Assembly: GCF_018141545.1 (NCBI RefSeq)
Contig: NZ_CP064356.1
Location: 806,001-870,000, forward strand
DNA: 64,000 bases
DNA from: Miltoncostaea oceani
Lineage (GTDB): Bacteria > Actinomycetota > Thermoleophilia > Miltoncostaeales > Miltoncostaeaceae
Reading direction: 5' to 3'
Part shown: in pieces, positions 44,790-53,157 of the stretch
How the letters are laid out: every line of letters starts with the position of its first letter
Numbering within the stretch: position 1 is the first letter of the stretch
The notes under the pieces: model-generated
What the model was told of the DNA's origin: nothing
Database searches by the model: none
Seen by the model: the letters and a program-made list of their open reading frames with translations, nothing else
Made by a program: the position numbers and the translations under genes

Positions 44790-45562
44790 CACATCCCCGA
44801 GAAGTCGGGCGTCCGCTTCTCGAAGAACGCGGTCATCCCCTCCCGCTGCTCGGGGGTGGTGAAGGCGAGCGCGAAGGCGTCGATCTCGCGGGCGAGGTGG
44901 CCCTTCAGGTCGCCGTCGAGCGCGAGGTTGCAGAGGGCCTTCGCCGACGCGATCGTCCACGGCGGCTTCGCCGCGATCTGGTCGCCCATCGCGACGGCCC
45001 GGTCGATGAGCTCCTCCGCCGGGTGGACGTGGTTGACGAGGCCGACGCGGAGGGCCTCGGTCGCGTCGACGGGGCGGCCGGTGAGGATCATCTCCTTCGC
45101 GAAGCCGGGGGAGGTGAGCCGCGCGAGGCGCTGGGTGCCGCCCCAGCCGGGGACGATGCCGAGGTTGACCTCGGGCTGACCGAACCGCGCGCCCTCGGCG
45201 GCGAGCCGGATGTCGCACGCGAGGGCGAGCTCGCAGCCGCCGCCGAGGGCGTAGCCGTTGACGGCCGCGATGACGGGCTTCGGGAACTCCTCGATGCGCC
45301 CCGTCAGCTCGTGGCCGCGGCGGGCGTACGAGCGCGCCTCGAGGGCGCTCGCGGTCTGCATGTGCCCGATGTCCGCTCCGGCGCTGAACGCCTTCGCGCC
45401 CGCGCCGGTCAGCACGACCACCTGGGTGTCGGCGCTGCGCTCGATGCCGTCGAGCCGCTCCTCCAGCTCGTCGAGGAGGGCGGGGGAGAGGGCGTTCAGC
45501 GCCTCGGGGCGGTTGAGCGTGAGGATCGCGACCGGGCCGCGTCGCTCCAGGTCGATGGGCAC
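44789..45562 (-). CDS. Enoyl-CoA hydratase/isomerase
   Basis: 257 residues from GTG 45562, which has GGAGGT 5 bases upstream; an earlier in-frame start would add an unrelated 16-residue lead. The crotonase fold has AFSAGADIGHM (CoA oxyanion hole), ALGGGCELALACDIRLA, and QPEVNLGIVPGWGGTQRL with both catalytic glutamates of the hydratase type (E of the GGGCELA region and E of PEVNLG). It hydrates trans-2-enoyl-CoA. First gene of the thiolase operon. Confidence 0.95.
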
Positions 45563-45640
45563 GGGGACCTCCGGGGGGTGTGGTTCGGTCGCGCCGGCGG
45601 CGCCGCGCACGGCGCGCCGTCCCCGTGCAGACTACCCGCC

Positions 45641-46666
45641 ATGGACGCCTCACCGATCACACGGGTCGCCGTCGTCGGGGCGGGGGTGATGGGCAGCGAG
45701 ATCGCCTGGACGGCCGCCGCCGCCGGCCTCGACGTGGTGCTGCTCGACGCCGACCCGGCCGCCCTGGAGCGCGGGACGGCGCACATCGCCGCGATCGGCG
45801 CCCGGCGCGTCGCGAAGGGCCGGATGGAGGCCGGGGAGGTCGACGCGGTCGTCGCGCGCGTCGTCACCGCCACCGGCGACGACGCCCTCGCCGGCTGCGA
45901 CCTGGCGATCGAGGCGGTGCCGGAGGTGCTGTCGATCAAGCACGACGTGATGGGGCGCCTCGACGCGGCGCTCCCCCCGGGGGCCCTGATCGCCTCGAAC
46001 ACGTCGGGCCTGTCGATCTCGGAGATGGCGCGCGGGACGGGGCGGCCCGACCGCGTGCTGGGGCTGCACTTCTTCAACCCGGCGAGCGTGATGCGGCTCG
46101 TGGAGGTGGTGCGCGGCGAGACCACCAGCGACGCGACCGTCGCGGCGGGGGAGGCCCTGGCGACGGCCCTCGGCAAGGTGCCGGTGCTCGTGCGCGAGTG
46201 CCCCGGGTTCCTGGTGAACCGCATCCTGGTGCGCGCCATGTCCGAGGCGTACCGGGCGGCCGGCGCGTCGGGCGCGACGGCGCCGGCGGTCGACCGGGCG
46301 GTGGTCGACGGCGGGCCGGCGCCCATGGGGCCCTACGCCCTCGGCGACCTGATCGGCCTCGACACGATGGGCCACATCCGCCGGGACCTGGAGGCGGCCT
46401 ACGGGTCCCGCTTCGACGACGGCGGCGCCGTGGACGCGCAGGTCGCGGCGGGTCGCCTGGGCGCGAAGACGGGGGCGGGGTTCTACGACGGCGGGCCACC
46501 CGACGGCGAGGCCGACGCCGACGGCCGGGCAGCGGCGGAGGCGTACTACGCGGGTGCGCTCGACGAGGCGCGCCGGTGCGTGGCGGAGGGCGTCGCCGCC
46601 GCCGCCGACGTCGACCTGGCGATGCGCCACGGCTGCGGCTGGAGCGCGGGGCCGCCGGGGTTGTGA
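45641..46666 (+). CDS. 3-hydroxyacyl-CoA dehydrogenase (3-hydroxybutyryl-CoA type)
   Basis: 341 residues. NAD motif VVGAGVMGSEIAW at 10-22; 3HCDH_N with AIEAVPE and SNTSGLSISEMA; catalytic His in LHFFNPASVMRLVEVV; C-terminal 3HCDH domain with CPGFLVNRILV and GPYALGDLIGLDTM. It is a single-function dehydrogenase (PaaH/FadB2-like), with no fused hydratase. The ATG lies only 78 bp from the hydratase start in the opposite direction, so a shared regulatory region controls the two beta-oxidation units. Confidence 0.95.
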   Translation: MDASPITRVAVVGAGVMGSEIAWTAAAAGLDVVLLDADPAALERGTAHIAAIGARRVAKGRMEAGEVDAVVARVVTATGDDALAGCDLAIEAVPEVLSIKHDVMGRLDAALPPGALIASNTSGLSISEMARGTGRPDRVLGLHFFNPASVMRLVEVVRGETTSDATVAAGEALATALGKVPVLVRECPGFLVNRILVRAMSEAYRAAGASGATAPAVDRAVVDGGPAPMGPYALGDLIGLDTMGHIRRDLEAAYGSRFDDGGAVDAQVAAGRLGAKTGAGFYDGGPPDGEADADGRAAAEAYYAGALDEARRCVAEGVAAAADVDLAMRHGCGWSAGPPGL

Positions 46667-46680
46667 CCCCGCGGGGGGAT

Positions 46681-46709
46681 GAGGCGCCGCCGACCGCGGG
46701 CGGCGCCTC
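46681..46709. terminator. Bidirectional terminator-like hairpin
   Basis: GAGGCGCCGCC-GACCGCG-GGCGGCGCCTC, an 11-bp perfect stem between the stops of the 3-hydroxyacyl-CoA dehydrogenase and zinc alcohol dehydrogenase genes. Confidence 0.7.
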
Positions 46710-46724
46710 GCCCCATGCGGGACC

Positions 46725-47798
46725 TCAAGGGGTGATCGTCACCTTCACCACGCCGTCCTCCTGGTTGGAGAACAGGGGGTAGGCCTCCTCGATCTCGTCG
46801 AGGCTGAACCGGTGCGTGATGAGCTGCTTCAGGTCGAGGCGGCCGATCTTCACGAGGTTCATGAGGGAGCTCAGGCGCTTCTTGCCGCCCGGGCAGAGGG
46901 TGGTGCGGATGTCGATGTCGCCGATGCCGTAGATGAACGGCTCCAGCGGGATCGTCACCTTGTCGCCGTAGACGCCGAGCGAGCTGACCATGCCGGCCGG
47001 CCGCACCGACTTGAGGCAGTTCTCGAACGTCTCCTGGATGCCGAGCGCCTCGATCGCGACGTCCGCGCCACGCCCCTCGGTGAGGGCCTTGATCTTCGCG
47101 ACCGGGTCCTCCTGGGTGTAGTCGATGACGACGTCGGCGCCCATGGTGCGGGCCATCTCCAGGCGCTTGGCGTTCGAGTCGACGGCGATCACCAGGCCGG
47201 CGCCGCGGAGGCGCGCGCCCGCCGTCGCGCAGAGCCCGATGGGGCCCTGGGCGAACACGACGACGGAGTCGCCGAGCTGGACGTCGGCCGTCTCGACGGC
47301 GGAGATGCCGGTGGTGGCGATGTCGGTGACGAACAGGACCTCCTCGTCGGAGAGCCCCTCGGGGATGCGGGCGAGGTTCGCCTGGGCGTACGGCACCCGG
47401 AAGTACTCGGCCTGCACGCCGTCCATGGAGTTGCCGAGCCGCCAGCCGCCGATGATCCCCCACTGGTCCTCGTAGCCGGCGCACTGCGACAGGTCGCCCG
47501 ACTGGCAGAAGTAGCAGGCGCCGCACGGGGTGATCGCACCGACGACGACGCGCTCGCCGATCTCGTATCCGGTGACGGCGTCGCCGAGCTCGTGGATGAC
47601 GCCGGCCGGCTCGTGGCCGACGACGCGTCCCGGGGCGACGGGGTACTCCCCGCGCCAGATGTGCGAGTCGGTGCCGCAGATGGTGGTGGTCGTGACCTTC
47701 ACGATCGCGTCGGTCGGCCCGCACCGCGGGATCGGGACCTCCTCGATGTGGATGTCGCGCACGTCCTTGAAGACGGCGGCCCTCATGGTGTCCGGCAT
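46725..47798 (-). CDS. Zinc-dependent medium-chain alcohol dehydrogenase
   Basis: 357 residues from ATG 47798 (AGGGGGAACGCC upstream). Catalytic zinc ligands in ICGTDSHIW and GHEPAG; structural zinc cysteines C-x2-C-x2-C-x7-C in CGACYFCQSGDLSQC; the NAD(P) Rossmann core begins near VVVFAQGPIGLCATAGAR. Of the formaldehyde/threonine/sorbitol dehydrogenase-like clade. The substrate is uncertain; the neighbouring beta-oxidation genes hint at alcohol or aldehyde catabolism. Divergent from the two-component operon. Confidence 0.95.
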   Translation of the reverse strand: MPDTMRAAVFKDVRDIHIEEVPIPRCGPTDAIVKVTTTTICGTDSHIWRGEYPVAPGRVVGHEPAGVIHELGDAVTGYEIGERVVVGAITPCGACYFCQSGDLSQCAGYEDQWGIIGGWRLGNSMDGVQAEYFRVPYAQANLARIPEGLSDEEVLFVTDIATTGISAVETADVQLGDSVVVFAQGPIGLCATAGARLRGAGLVIAVDSNAKRLEMARTMGADVVIDYTQEDPVAKIKALTEGRGADVAIEALGIQETFENCLKSVRPAGMVSSLGVYGDKVTIPLEPFIYGIGDIDIRTTLCPGGKKRLSSLMNLVKIGRLDLKQLITHRFSLDEIEEAYPLFSNQEDGVVKVTITP

Positions 47799-48023
47799 GG
47801 CGTTCCCCCTGTCCGCGTGGCGGCCGGTCCTCCCGACCCTCCCCCCGGGCCGCGACGGGGGCAACGGGCGCCACGGTCCCCCGGGCCGCCCCGCGGGCGA
47901 CCCGGCCCCCACGGGATCCCGGTGGTCGTGCGGGAACCGCCCGCCCGCCGGACCCGCCCGCCCGCCCGGGCGGTCGCTCACCCGTTCGGGTGAGTCGTTG
48001 CCTCCCGGGCCCCCGGCGGCGCA

Positions 48024-48029
48024 TAGTGT
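48024..48029 (+). promoter_or_regulatory. -10 box TAGTGT, leaderless sensor kinase
   Basis: TAGTGT, 5 bases, GTG at 48035. This places the start 15 codons inside the longest open frame and removes an unlikely Arg-rich lead. Confidence 0.55.
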
Positions 48030-48034
48030 GGATC

Positions 48035-49261
48035 GTGACGAGAGGGGTCGCGGTGGGGCGTGGGAGCGCACAGGTGGCGGTGGTGGCGCCCGGGGCGCGG
48101 GGCGCCGAGCCGGGTCTGCTGCGCCGCGCCGACGCCGCGGGCCAACGCCTGTTCCGCGAGCTCGTCGTCTCCCGGATCGCGTGGTCGGCGGTGTCGGAGG
48201 CGAGCCGCCTGGTGGCGGTCGACGTCGTCGCCTTCTCGGTCCGGGTGGCGGGGTGCGACCACCCGCAGCCGTGCCACCTGCACCACTGCCACGACCACCT
48301 GGAGGTGCGGGCCGTCCTCGGCAACCGGGGGCCGCGGCTGCCGGGGCTGCGCCTCGCGGACGGGGAGGGCGTCGGCGGCCGGGTGCTGCGCACGGGCGCC
48401 CCGGTGGCGGTGCGCGCCTACGGGATGGCGCCGTTCGACCCGGACCTCGTGGCCCTGGTCACGGAGGAGGAGGGCATCCGCTCGGTCGTCGGCGTCCCCG
48501 TCTCGTTCGGCGGCGAGGTGCGCGGCGTGCTCCATGCGGGGTTGCGCCACGGGGGTGGGGTGGGCCCCGCCGCGGTGGAGGCGTTGTCGCGCCTCTGCAC
48601 GTACGCGGGGGCGGCGATGGCGGCGGCGCGCGACCGGGCGCGGGTGGAGGAGGTCGCGGCCCTCCGGGAGCGGCGGCGGCTGGCGCGGGCCCTGCACGAC
48701 GAGTTCGGCCAGCGGCTGTTCGGGATCGGGGTGACGGGTGGCCTCGCGCGGGAGAGCGCGGCGGCGGGACGGCCGGACCTGGTGGCGCACCTCGCGGGCC
48801 TGGAGCGGCAGATCGCGGGGGCGTCGGCGGCGCTGCGGGCGACGTTGCGGGCCCTCGACCGCCCGTCGGCCCCGGCGGGGGCGTTGGCGGTGAAGCTCCG
48901 CGAGGACGCCGCCGCGTTCTCGGCGCGGACGGGGGTGGCGTCGCACCTGCTGGTGCTGGGGGAGCCGGCGCCGATCGACGAGGCGCGCGAGGACCTCCTG
49001 GTGCGGGTCGTGCAGGAGGGGCTCCGCAACGTGGAGCGCCACGCCCGCGCCCACGAGGTGGTGGTGACCCTGGCGTTCGGGCGGGGGACGGTGGAGCTGG
49101 TGGTGCAGGACGACGGCGCCGGGTTGTCGCCGGGGATCGGCGGCAACGGCGTGGGGCTCGGGATGTTGCGGGAGGAGGTCGGCCGCCTCGGCGGCGACGC
49201 GCGCCTCGCGCGGAACGAGGACGCGGGCTGCACCCTCCGGACGCGGCTGCCGCTGGGGTGA
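48035..49261 (+). CDS. GAF-domain sensor histidine kinase, NarL-family type (HisKA_3), with Cys/His cluster
   Basis: 408 residues, soluble. A GAF domain spans about 40-205. It is followed by HisKA_3 with phospho-acceptor His in ARALHDEFGQRLFGIGV (about 221) and a HATPase_c domain (EGLRNVERHARAHEV, VVQDDGAGLSP, GNGVGLGMLREEV). Near residues 74-88 the GAF domain has an insert with C74, C80, C85 and H76, H81, H83, H84, H86, H88, which could bind metal, haem or an iron-sulfur cluster. It overlaps its response regulator (GTGA). No transmembrane segment, so it senses a cytoplasmic signal. Confidence 0.92.
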   Translation: MTRGVAVGRGSAQVAVVAPGARGAEPGLLRRADAAGQRLFRELVVSRIAWSAVSEASRLVAVDVVAFSVRVAGCDHPQPCHLHHCHDHLEVRAVLGNRGPRLPGLRLADGEGVGGRVLRTGAPVAVRAYGMAPFDPDLVALVTEEEGIRSVVGVPVSFGGEVRGVLHAGLRHGGGVGPAAVEALSRLCTYAGAAMAAARDRARVEEVAALRERRRLARALHDEFGQRLFGIGVTGGLARESAAAGRPDLVAHLAGLERQIAGASAALRATLRALDRPSAPAGALAVKLREDAAAFSARTGVASHLLVLGEPAPIDEAREDLLVRVVQEGLRNVERHARAHEVVVTLAFGRGTVELVVQDDGAGLSPGIGGNGVGLGMLREEVGRLGGDARLARNEDAGCTLRTRLPLG

Positions 49262-49890
49262 GCCGCAAGCCCCACACCGTCGTCGTGGCGGACGACCACC
49301 CGATCGTGATCGCCGGGATGCGCCTGCTGCTGTCGGGGTCCCGTTTCTTCGAGCTGGTGGGGGAGGCGCGGACGGGGGCGGAGGCGATCCTCCGGTGCGA
49401 GCAGTACCGCCCCGACGCCCTCCTCCTCGACCTGCGCCTCCCCGACCTCCCGGCGGCGACGATCTGCACGCGGATCAAGGAGCGCCACCCGGGGATCGCG
49501 ATCGTCATCCTCACCGCCCACGCGGAGGAGATGGCGGTGCGCGGGTGCCTGAAGGCGGGTGCGGCGGCGTGCCTCTTCAAGGACGTGAACGAGCAGAGCC
49601 TCCTCGCCGCCCTGATGCAGGTCGTCCACGGCCGGGCGGTGATCGACCCGCGGATCGCCGGGGCGATGCTCCCCCGCCGCGGGGCGAACGGCGCGGACGG
49701 CGCCCTCACCGGCCGTGAGCACGAGGTGCTCCTCCTCATCGCCCGGGGGCTCACCACCCAGGAGATCGCCGACGAGATCGGGCTGTCCCCGAACACCGTG
49801 AAGAGCCACTCCCGCTCCCTCTTCTCGAAGCTCGCCGCCCACAACCGCGTCCAGGCCCTCGCCGTCGCCACGGAGCGCGGCCTGATCTGA
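49258..49890 (+). CDS. NarL/LuxR-family response regulator
   Basis: 210 residues. Receiver domain with acidic pair in VVVADDHPIV (D11-D12), phospho-acceptor D58-type Asp in ALLLDLRLPD, and Lys in FKDVNEQSL. LuxR-type helix-turn-helix at the C-terminus: LTGREHEVLLLIARGLTTQEIADEIGLSPNTVKSHSRSLFSKL. It is coupled by a 4-base overlap to the kinase. Targets are unknown; the divergent alcohol dehydrogenase gene and the tandem repeat downstream are nearby candidates. Confidence 0.95.
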   Translation: MSRKPHTVVVADDHPIVIAGMRLLLSGSRFFELVGEARTGAEAILRCEQYRPDALLLDLRLPDLPAATICTRIKERHPGIAIVILTAHAEEMAVRGCLKAGAAACLFKDVNEQSLLAALMQVVHGRAVIDPRIAGAMLPRRGANGADGALTGREHEVLLLIARGLTTQEIADEIGLSPNTVKSHSRSLFSKLAAHNRVQALAVATERGLI

Positions 49891-49920
49891 GGGGGCGGGT
49901 CCGGGGTCCCCGGGGGTCGG

Positions 49921-50471
49921 GGTCCGATCGGACCCCGGAGCGTCGGTCGATCGGCCGGCGCCCCCCGGCCAAATGGACCTCGGTGTTGCGGCCGAGTGGC
50001 CGGATGCCCGGCGGCCAAGTGGACCTCGGTGTGTCGCCAAGTGGCCGGACGCCCGGCGGCCAAGTGGACCTCGGAGCGTCGGTCAAGTGGCCGGCGACCG
50101 TCCGGCCAAATGGACCTCGGTGTCACGGCCAAGTGGCCGGAGCTCATCCGGCCGAATGGACCTCGGTGTCACGGCCAAATGGACCTTGGAGCGTGGGTCA
50201 CGTGGCCGCTCGACCGTCCGACCAAGTGGACCTCGGTCTCACGGACAAGTGGCCGGCGACCCTCCGGCCAAGTGGACTCGGGTGTCATGGACAAGTGGCC
50301 GGCGACCCTCCGGCCAAGTGGACTCGGGTGTCATGGACAAGTGGCCGGCAACCCTCCGGCCAGTGGACCTCGGTGTCACGGCCAAGTGGCCGGAGCTCAT
50401 CCGGCCAAGTGGACCTGGGAGCGCCGGCCGAGTGGTCGGCGACCCTTCGGGCGATCGACCGCCGGCGTCTG
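49921..50471. repeat. 24-copy degenerate 23-bp tandem repeat
   Basis: Units begin at 49921 and recur every 23 bp (two junctions of 22, one of 24) to about 50471. Two alternating forms occur: A, GGCCAAGTGGACCTCGGTGT plus CAC; B, GGCCAAGTGGCCGGAGCTCA plus TCC. B contains the inverted repeat GGCCA-N2-TGGCC. One A-A slip (50150, 50173) shows the true unit is 23 bp, not 46. Outer copies are the most degenerate. All three forward frames stay open because 23 is not divisible by three and the unit lacks stops, but no gene is claimed. It fills the whole 630-bp gap between the response regulator and the marR promoter. Confidence 0.9.
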
Positions 50472-50520
50472 CGCGGTCACCCCGGGACACCATTAGCCCA
50501 CGAACGTTTGGCTTCTGTCA

Positions 50521-50526
50521 TATAGT
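50521..50526 (+). promoter_or_regulatory. -10 box TATAGT, leaderless marR-type gene
   Basis: TATAGT, 6 bases, GTG at 50533, in an unusually AT-rich 30-bp stretch just after the repeat array. It is the best -10 match in the window. Confidence 0.7.
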
Positions 50527-50532
50527 TGCCGG

Positions 50533-51024
50533 GTGCCGGTCGCCGTGGACATCCCCCTCGAGGACCTCCTCGGGTGGCGCCTCTCGGTCGCGGGGAGGTT
50601 GATGCGGTCACGGGCCGACCAGGTCCTCGCCGGGGTCGCGCCGACGACGGCCCAGGGGATCGGCGTCCTGATGCGCCTCGCCGAGCGGGACGGGACCACC
50701 CAGACCGACCTCGCCCGCCTCCAGCGGGTCGAGCCGCCGTCGATGTGCCGGATGGTCGACCGCCTCGAACGCGACGGCCTCGTCGAGCGCCGGCCCCGCC
50801 CCGGCGACCGCCGCGCAGTCGCCGTGCACCTCACCGACGCCGGCCGGGACGCCGCCGCCGCGGGCGCCGCCACCGCCGCCGCCATCGACGACGCCGTCTT
50901 CCGCGGCCTCAGCCCCGACGAGCGCCGGACCCTCGCCGCCCTCCTCGGCCGCGTCCTCACCGAGCTCGCCGACCCCGCCGACCCCGCCGAGCCCGCCGAC
51001 CCGGCCGCCGGAGGGGACGCGTGA
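50533..51024 (+). CDS. MarR family transcriptional regulator
   Basis: 163 residues. Winged helix: MRLAERDGTTQTDLARLQRVEPPSMCRMVDRLERDGLVERRPRPGDRRAVAVHLTDAG, the usual MarR recognition helix and wing. Flanking helices at both ends form the dimer interface; the tail is rich in Asp-Pro-Ala. GTGA overlap with the efflux gene makes it the probable repressor of that transporter, acting at the TATAGT promoter it shares. Confidence 0.95.
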   Translation: MPVAVDIPLEDLLGWRLSVAGRLMRSRADQVLAGVAPTTAQGIGVLMRLAERDGTTQTDLARLQRVEPPSMCRMVDRLERDGLVERRPRPGDRRAVAVHLTDAGRDAAAAGAATAAAIDDAVFRGLSPDERRTLAALLGRVLTELADPADPAEPADPAAGGDA

Positions 51025-52529
51025 GCACCCCGGCCCCGGCCCCGGCCCCCCGTCCCCGGCCCGGGCACGGCGACCCCGTCCCGACCCAGTCGCTGCGCCT
51101 CACCCTCGCCGGGCTCATCGTCGCGTCCGGGGCCTACGCCCTCATGCAGACGTTCCTCATCCCGGCGCTCGGCGAGCTCGAACGCGAGCTCGGCACCACC
51201 ACCACGTGGGTCACGTGGACCGTCACCGCCTACCTCCTGAGCGGCGCGGTCAGCACCCCCATCGTCGGCCGCCTCGGTGACCAGTACGGCAAGAAGCGCC
51301 TCATGATGATCACCCTCGGCGTCTTCCTGCTCGGCTCCGTCGGCGCGATCTTCGCCCCCAACGTCGGGGTGCTCATCGCGTTCCGGGTCGTGCAGGGCGT
51401 CGGCGGCGCGTCGTTCCCGCTGAGCTTCGCGATCATCCGCGACGAGTTCCCCCCCGGCCGCATCCCCACCGCGATGGGCACCGTCTCCGCCGTCCTCGGC
51501 GTCGGCGGCGGCGTCGGCATCGCCCTCAGCGGCGTCATCGTCGACCACCTCTCGTGGCGGTGGCTGTTCGTCGTCAGCGCCGTCCTCGTCGCCGCGGCCC
51601 TCGTCATGGTCTGGCGGTTCGTCCCCGAGTCCCCCGTCCGGGCCCCGTCACGCCCCGACATCACCGGCGCCCTCCTCCTCTCCGCGGGACTGGTCGCGCT
51701 GCTGCTCGGCGTGACGGAGGGGGAGCGGTGGGGGTGGGGCTCCCCCGCCATCGTCGGCCTGCTCGCCGGGTCCCTCGCCCTCTTCCTCGTCTGGGGACGG
51801 TACGAGCTGGGGGTGGCCGACCCGATGGTGGACATGCGGATGCTCGCCCGCCGCCCCGTCCTGTTCACCAACATCACCGCGGCGCTCTCGGGCTTCGCGC
51901 TCTACATGACCTGGGTGATCCTCCCCGGCTTCTTCCAGCTGCCCCGCGGCCTCCCCGACGACCTCGCGGCGCTCGGGGACTACGGCTTCGGCACCACCGT
52001 CACCGTCGCCGGCCTCTGGATCCTCCCGACGTCGGCGGTGATCGTCGTGTCGGGACCGGTCGCCGGGCTCATCGGACGCCGGTACGGCTCCCGCCCGCCC
52101 CTCGTCGCCGGGATGGTGCTCCTCGCCGTCGGCTCCGCGATGATCGCCCTCTTCCACGACACCCCCCTCCAGGTGTCCGCCTGCTTCGCGATCTGCGGCG
52201 TCGGCATCGGCTTCTCCTTCGCCGCGATGCCGCGGCTCGTCTCCGACGCCGTCTCCCCGTCGGAGACCGGCGTCGCGAACGGCATGAACACCGTCATCCG
52301 GACCGTGGGCGGCGTCGTCGGCGCCCAGGTCGGCGCCGCGGTGCTCACCGCCAGCGCCGTCGCCGGGGGCTCGGTCCCCGCCGAATCGGGCTACGTCACG
52401 GCGTTCTGGATCGGCGCGGCCGCCGCCGTCGCCGGCGCGGTGACGGCGGCGTTCGTCGCCCCCCGCCGCTGGGTCGCCCACCGGGCGCCGGCGCCCGTCC
52501 CCCGGCAGGTCGGCGCCCGCCGGTCGTAG
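51021..52529 (+). CDS. MFS drug/solute exporter, DHA2-like (14-TM)
   Basis: 502 residues, GTG start overlapping the marR stop. About fourteen hydrophobic segments. Motif A GRLGDQYGKKRLM after TM2; antiporter motif C in VLGVGGGVGIALSGVIVDHLSWRWLF. ALSGFALYMTWVILPGFFQLPRGL is characteristic of DHA2 proteins. It should expel hydrophobic or cationic drugs or metabolites with proton antiport. A six-base-stem hairpin follows the stop. Confidence 0.95.
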   Translation: MSTPAPAPAPRPRPGHGDPVPTQSLRLTLAGLIVASGAYALMQTFLIPALGELERELGTTTTWVTWTVTAYLLSGAVSTPIVGRLGDQYGKKRLMMITLGVFLLGSVGAIFAPNVGVLIAFRVVQGVGGASFPLSFAIIRDEFPPGRIPTAMGTVSAVLGVGGGVGIALSGVIVDHLSWRWLFVVSAVLVAAALVMVWRFVPESPVRAPSRPDITGALLLSAGLVALLLGVTEGERWGWGSPAIVGLLAGSLALFLVWGRYELGVADPMVDMRMLARRPVLFTNITAALSGFALYMTWVILPGFFQLPRGLPDDLAALGDYGFGTTVTVAGLWILPTSAVIVVSGPVAGLIGRRYGSRPPLVAGMVLLAVGSAMIALFHDTPLQVSACFAICGVGIGFSFAAMPRLVSDAVSPSETGVANGMNTVIRTVGGVVGAQVGAAVLTASAVAGGSVPAESGYVTAFWIGAAAAVAGAVTAAFVAPRRWVAHRAPAPVPRQVGARRS

Positions 52530-52530
52530 C

Positions 52531-52546
52531 GGGGCGACTTCGCCCC
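52531..52546 (+). terminator. Short hairpin after the MFS gene
   Basis: GGGGCG-ACTT-CGCCCC directly after the stop codon. The stem is only 6 bp and has no T run. Confidence 0.4.
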
Positions 52547-52560
52547 CGCGACCGGCTACC

Positions 52561-53109
52561 GTGGGTCGCCTGAGCGCCGACACCACCCCACCCGCCCACG
52601 CCGCCACACCCGGTGGGGACGCACCACCCACACCCGCCGCCACCCCGTGGTCCCGGCACGCCCTCGTCGTGGTGCGCGTCGCCGTCGCCACGCCCGACGC
52701 CGACGCCCTCGCCCGGGTGGCGCGCCTCGCCGCCGGCCTCGGCCCCGGTGAGCTCCTCGCGGTGCGCTCCGCCCGGCCGTGGCCCGACGGGTCGCCCGCG
52801 GGCGGGACGTTGCGCCGCGTCGCGTGCGACTTCGCGGCCGACGACCACGAGACCCTCGTCTGGCCCGCCCCCCCGGACGTGCCGGACGACGCCGGCATCG
52901 ACCGGCTCGACGTCCGCGGCCTGCCGCAGCCGCTGCCCCTCGTCGCGACGGCACGCGCGGTCGCGGCGATGGCCCCGGGTGACGGGCTCGAGGTGATCGG
53001 CGCCGCCGGTTCCCCGCTGCTCGTCGACTTCCTCGCCGGCCGGGCGGAGGTCACCTTCGACCCCGACGCCTCCGGCGGGCTGGTCGTCACCCGCCTGCGC
53101 CGCATCTGA
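52561..53109 (+). CDS. TusA/DUF2249-like protein lacking the catalytic Cys
   Basis: Up to 182 residues from GTG 52561. The first 30 residues are Pro/Ala-rich. The C-terminal domain reads RLDVRGLPQPLPLVATARAVAAMAPGDGLEVIG and SPLLVDFLAGRAEVTF, matching the TusA/SirA-like two-layered fold; the CPxP active Cys is replaced by Gln (LPQPLP), as in DUF2249 proteins. A sulfur-carrier role is therefore unlikely; partner binding is possible. The -10-like TACCGT at 52557-52562 overlaps the GTG, so the real start may be downstream; CTG at 52570 sits 7 bases after it. Confidence 0.65.
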   Translation: MGRLSADTTPPAHAATPGGDAPPTPAATPWSRHALVVVRVAVATPDADALARVARLAAGLGPGELLAVRSARPWPDGSPAGGTLRRVACDFAADDHETLVWPAPPDVPDDAGIDRLDVRGLPQPLPLVATARAVAAMAPGDGLEVIGAAGSPLLVDFLAGRAEVTFDPDASGGLVVTRLRRI

Positions 53110-53114
53110 GCCGC

Positions 53115-53144
53115 CCCCGGGGAGGGCGCACGCCCTCCCCGGGG
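53115..53144. terminator. Strong bidirectional hairpin between convergent genes
   Basis: CCCCGGGGAGGGC-GCAC-GCCCTCCCCGGGG, a 13-bp perfect stem with 4-base loop between the TusA-like gene and the catalase stop. Confidence 0.8.
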
Positions 53145-53157
53145 TGGACCCGGCGGG

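Noticed and set aside
49921-50471. CRISPR array
   Set aside because: Units are contiguous 23-bp repeats without unique spacers, and no cas genes are near.
49973-50602. Repeat-containing protein gene across the tandem array
   Set aside because: All three forward frames are open simply because the 23-bp unit lacks stops; no start signal is present and the frame runs into the marR gene.
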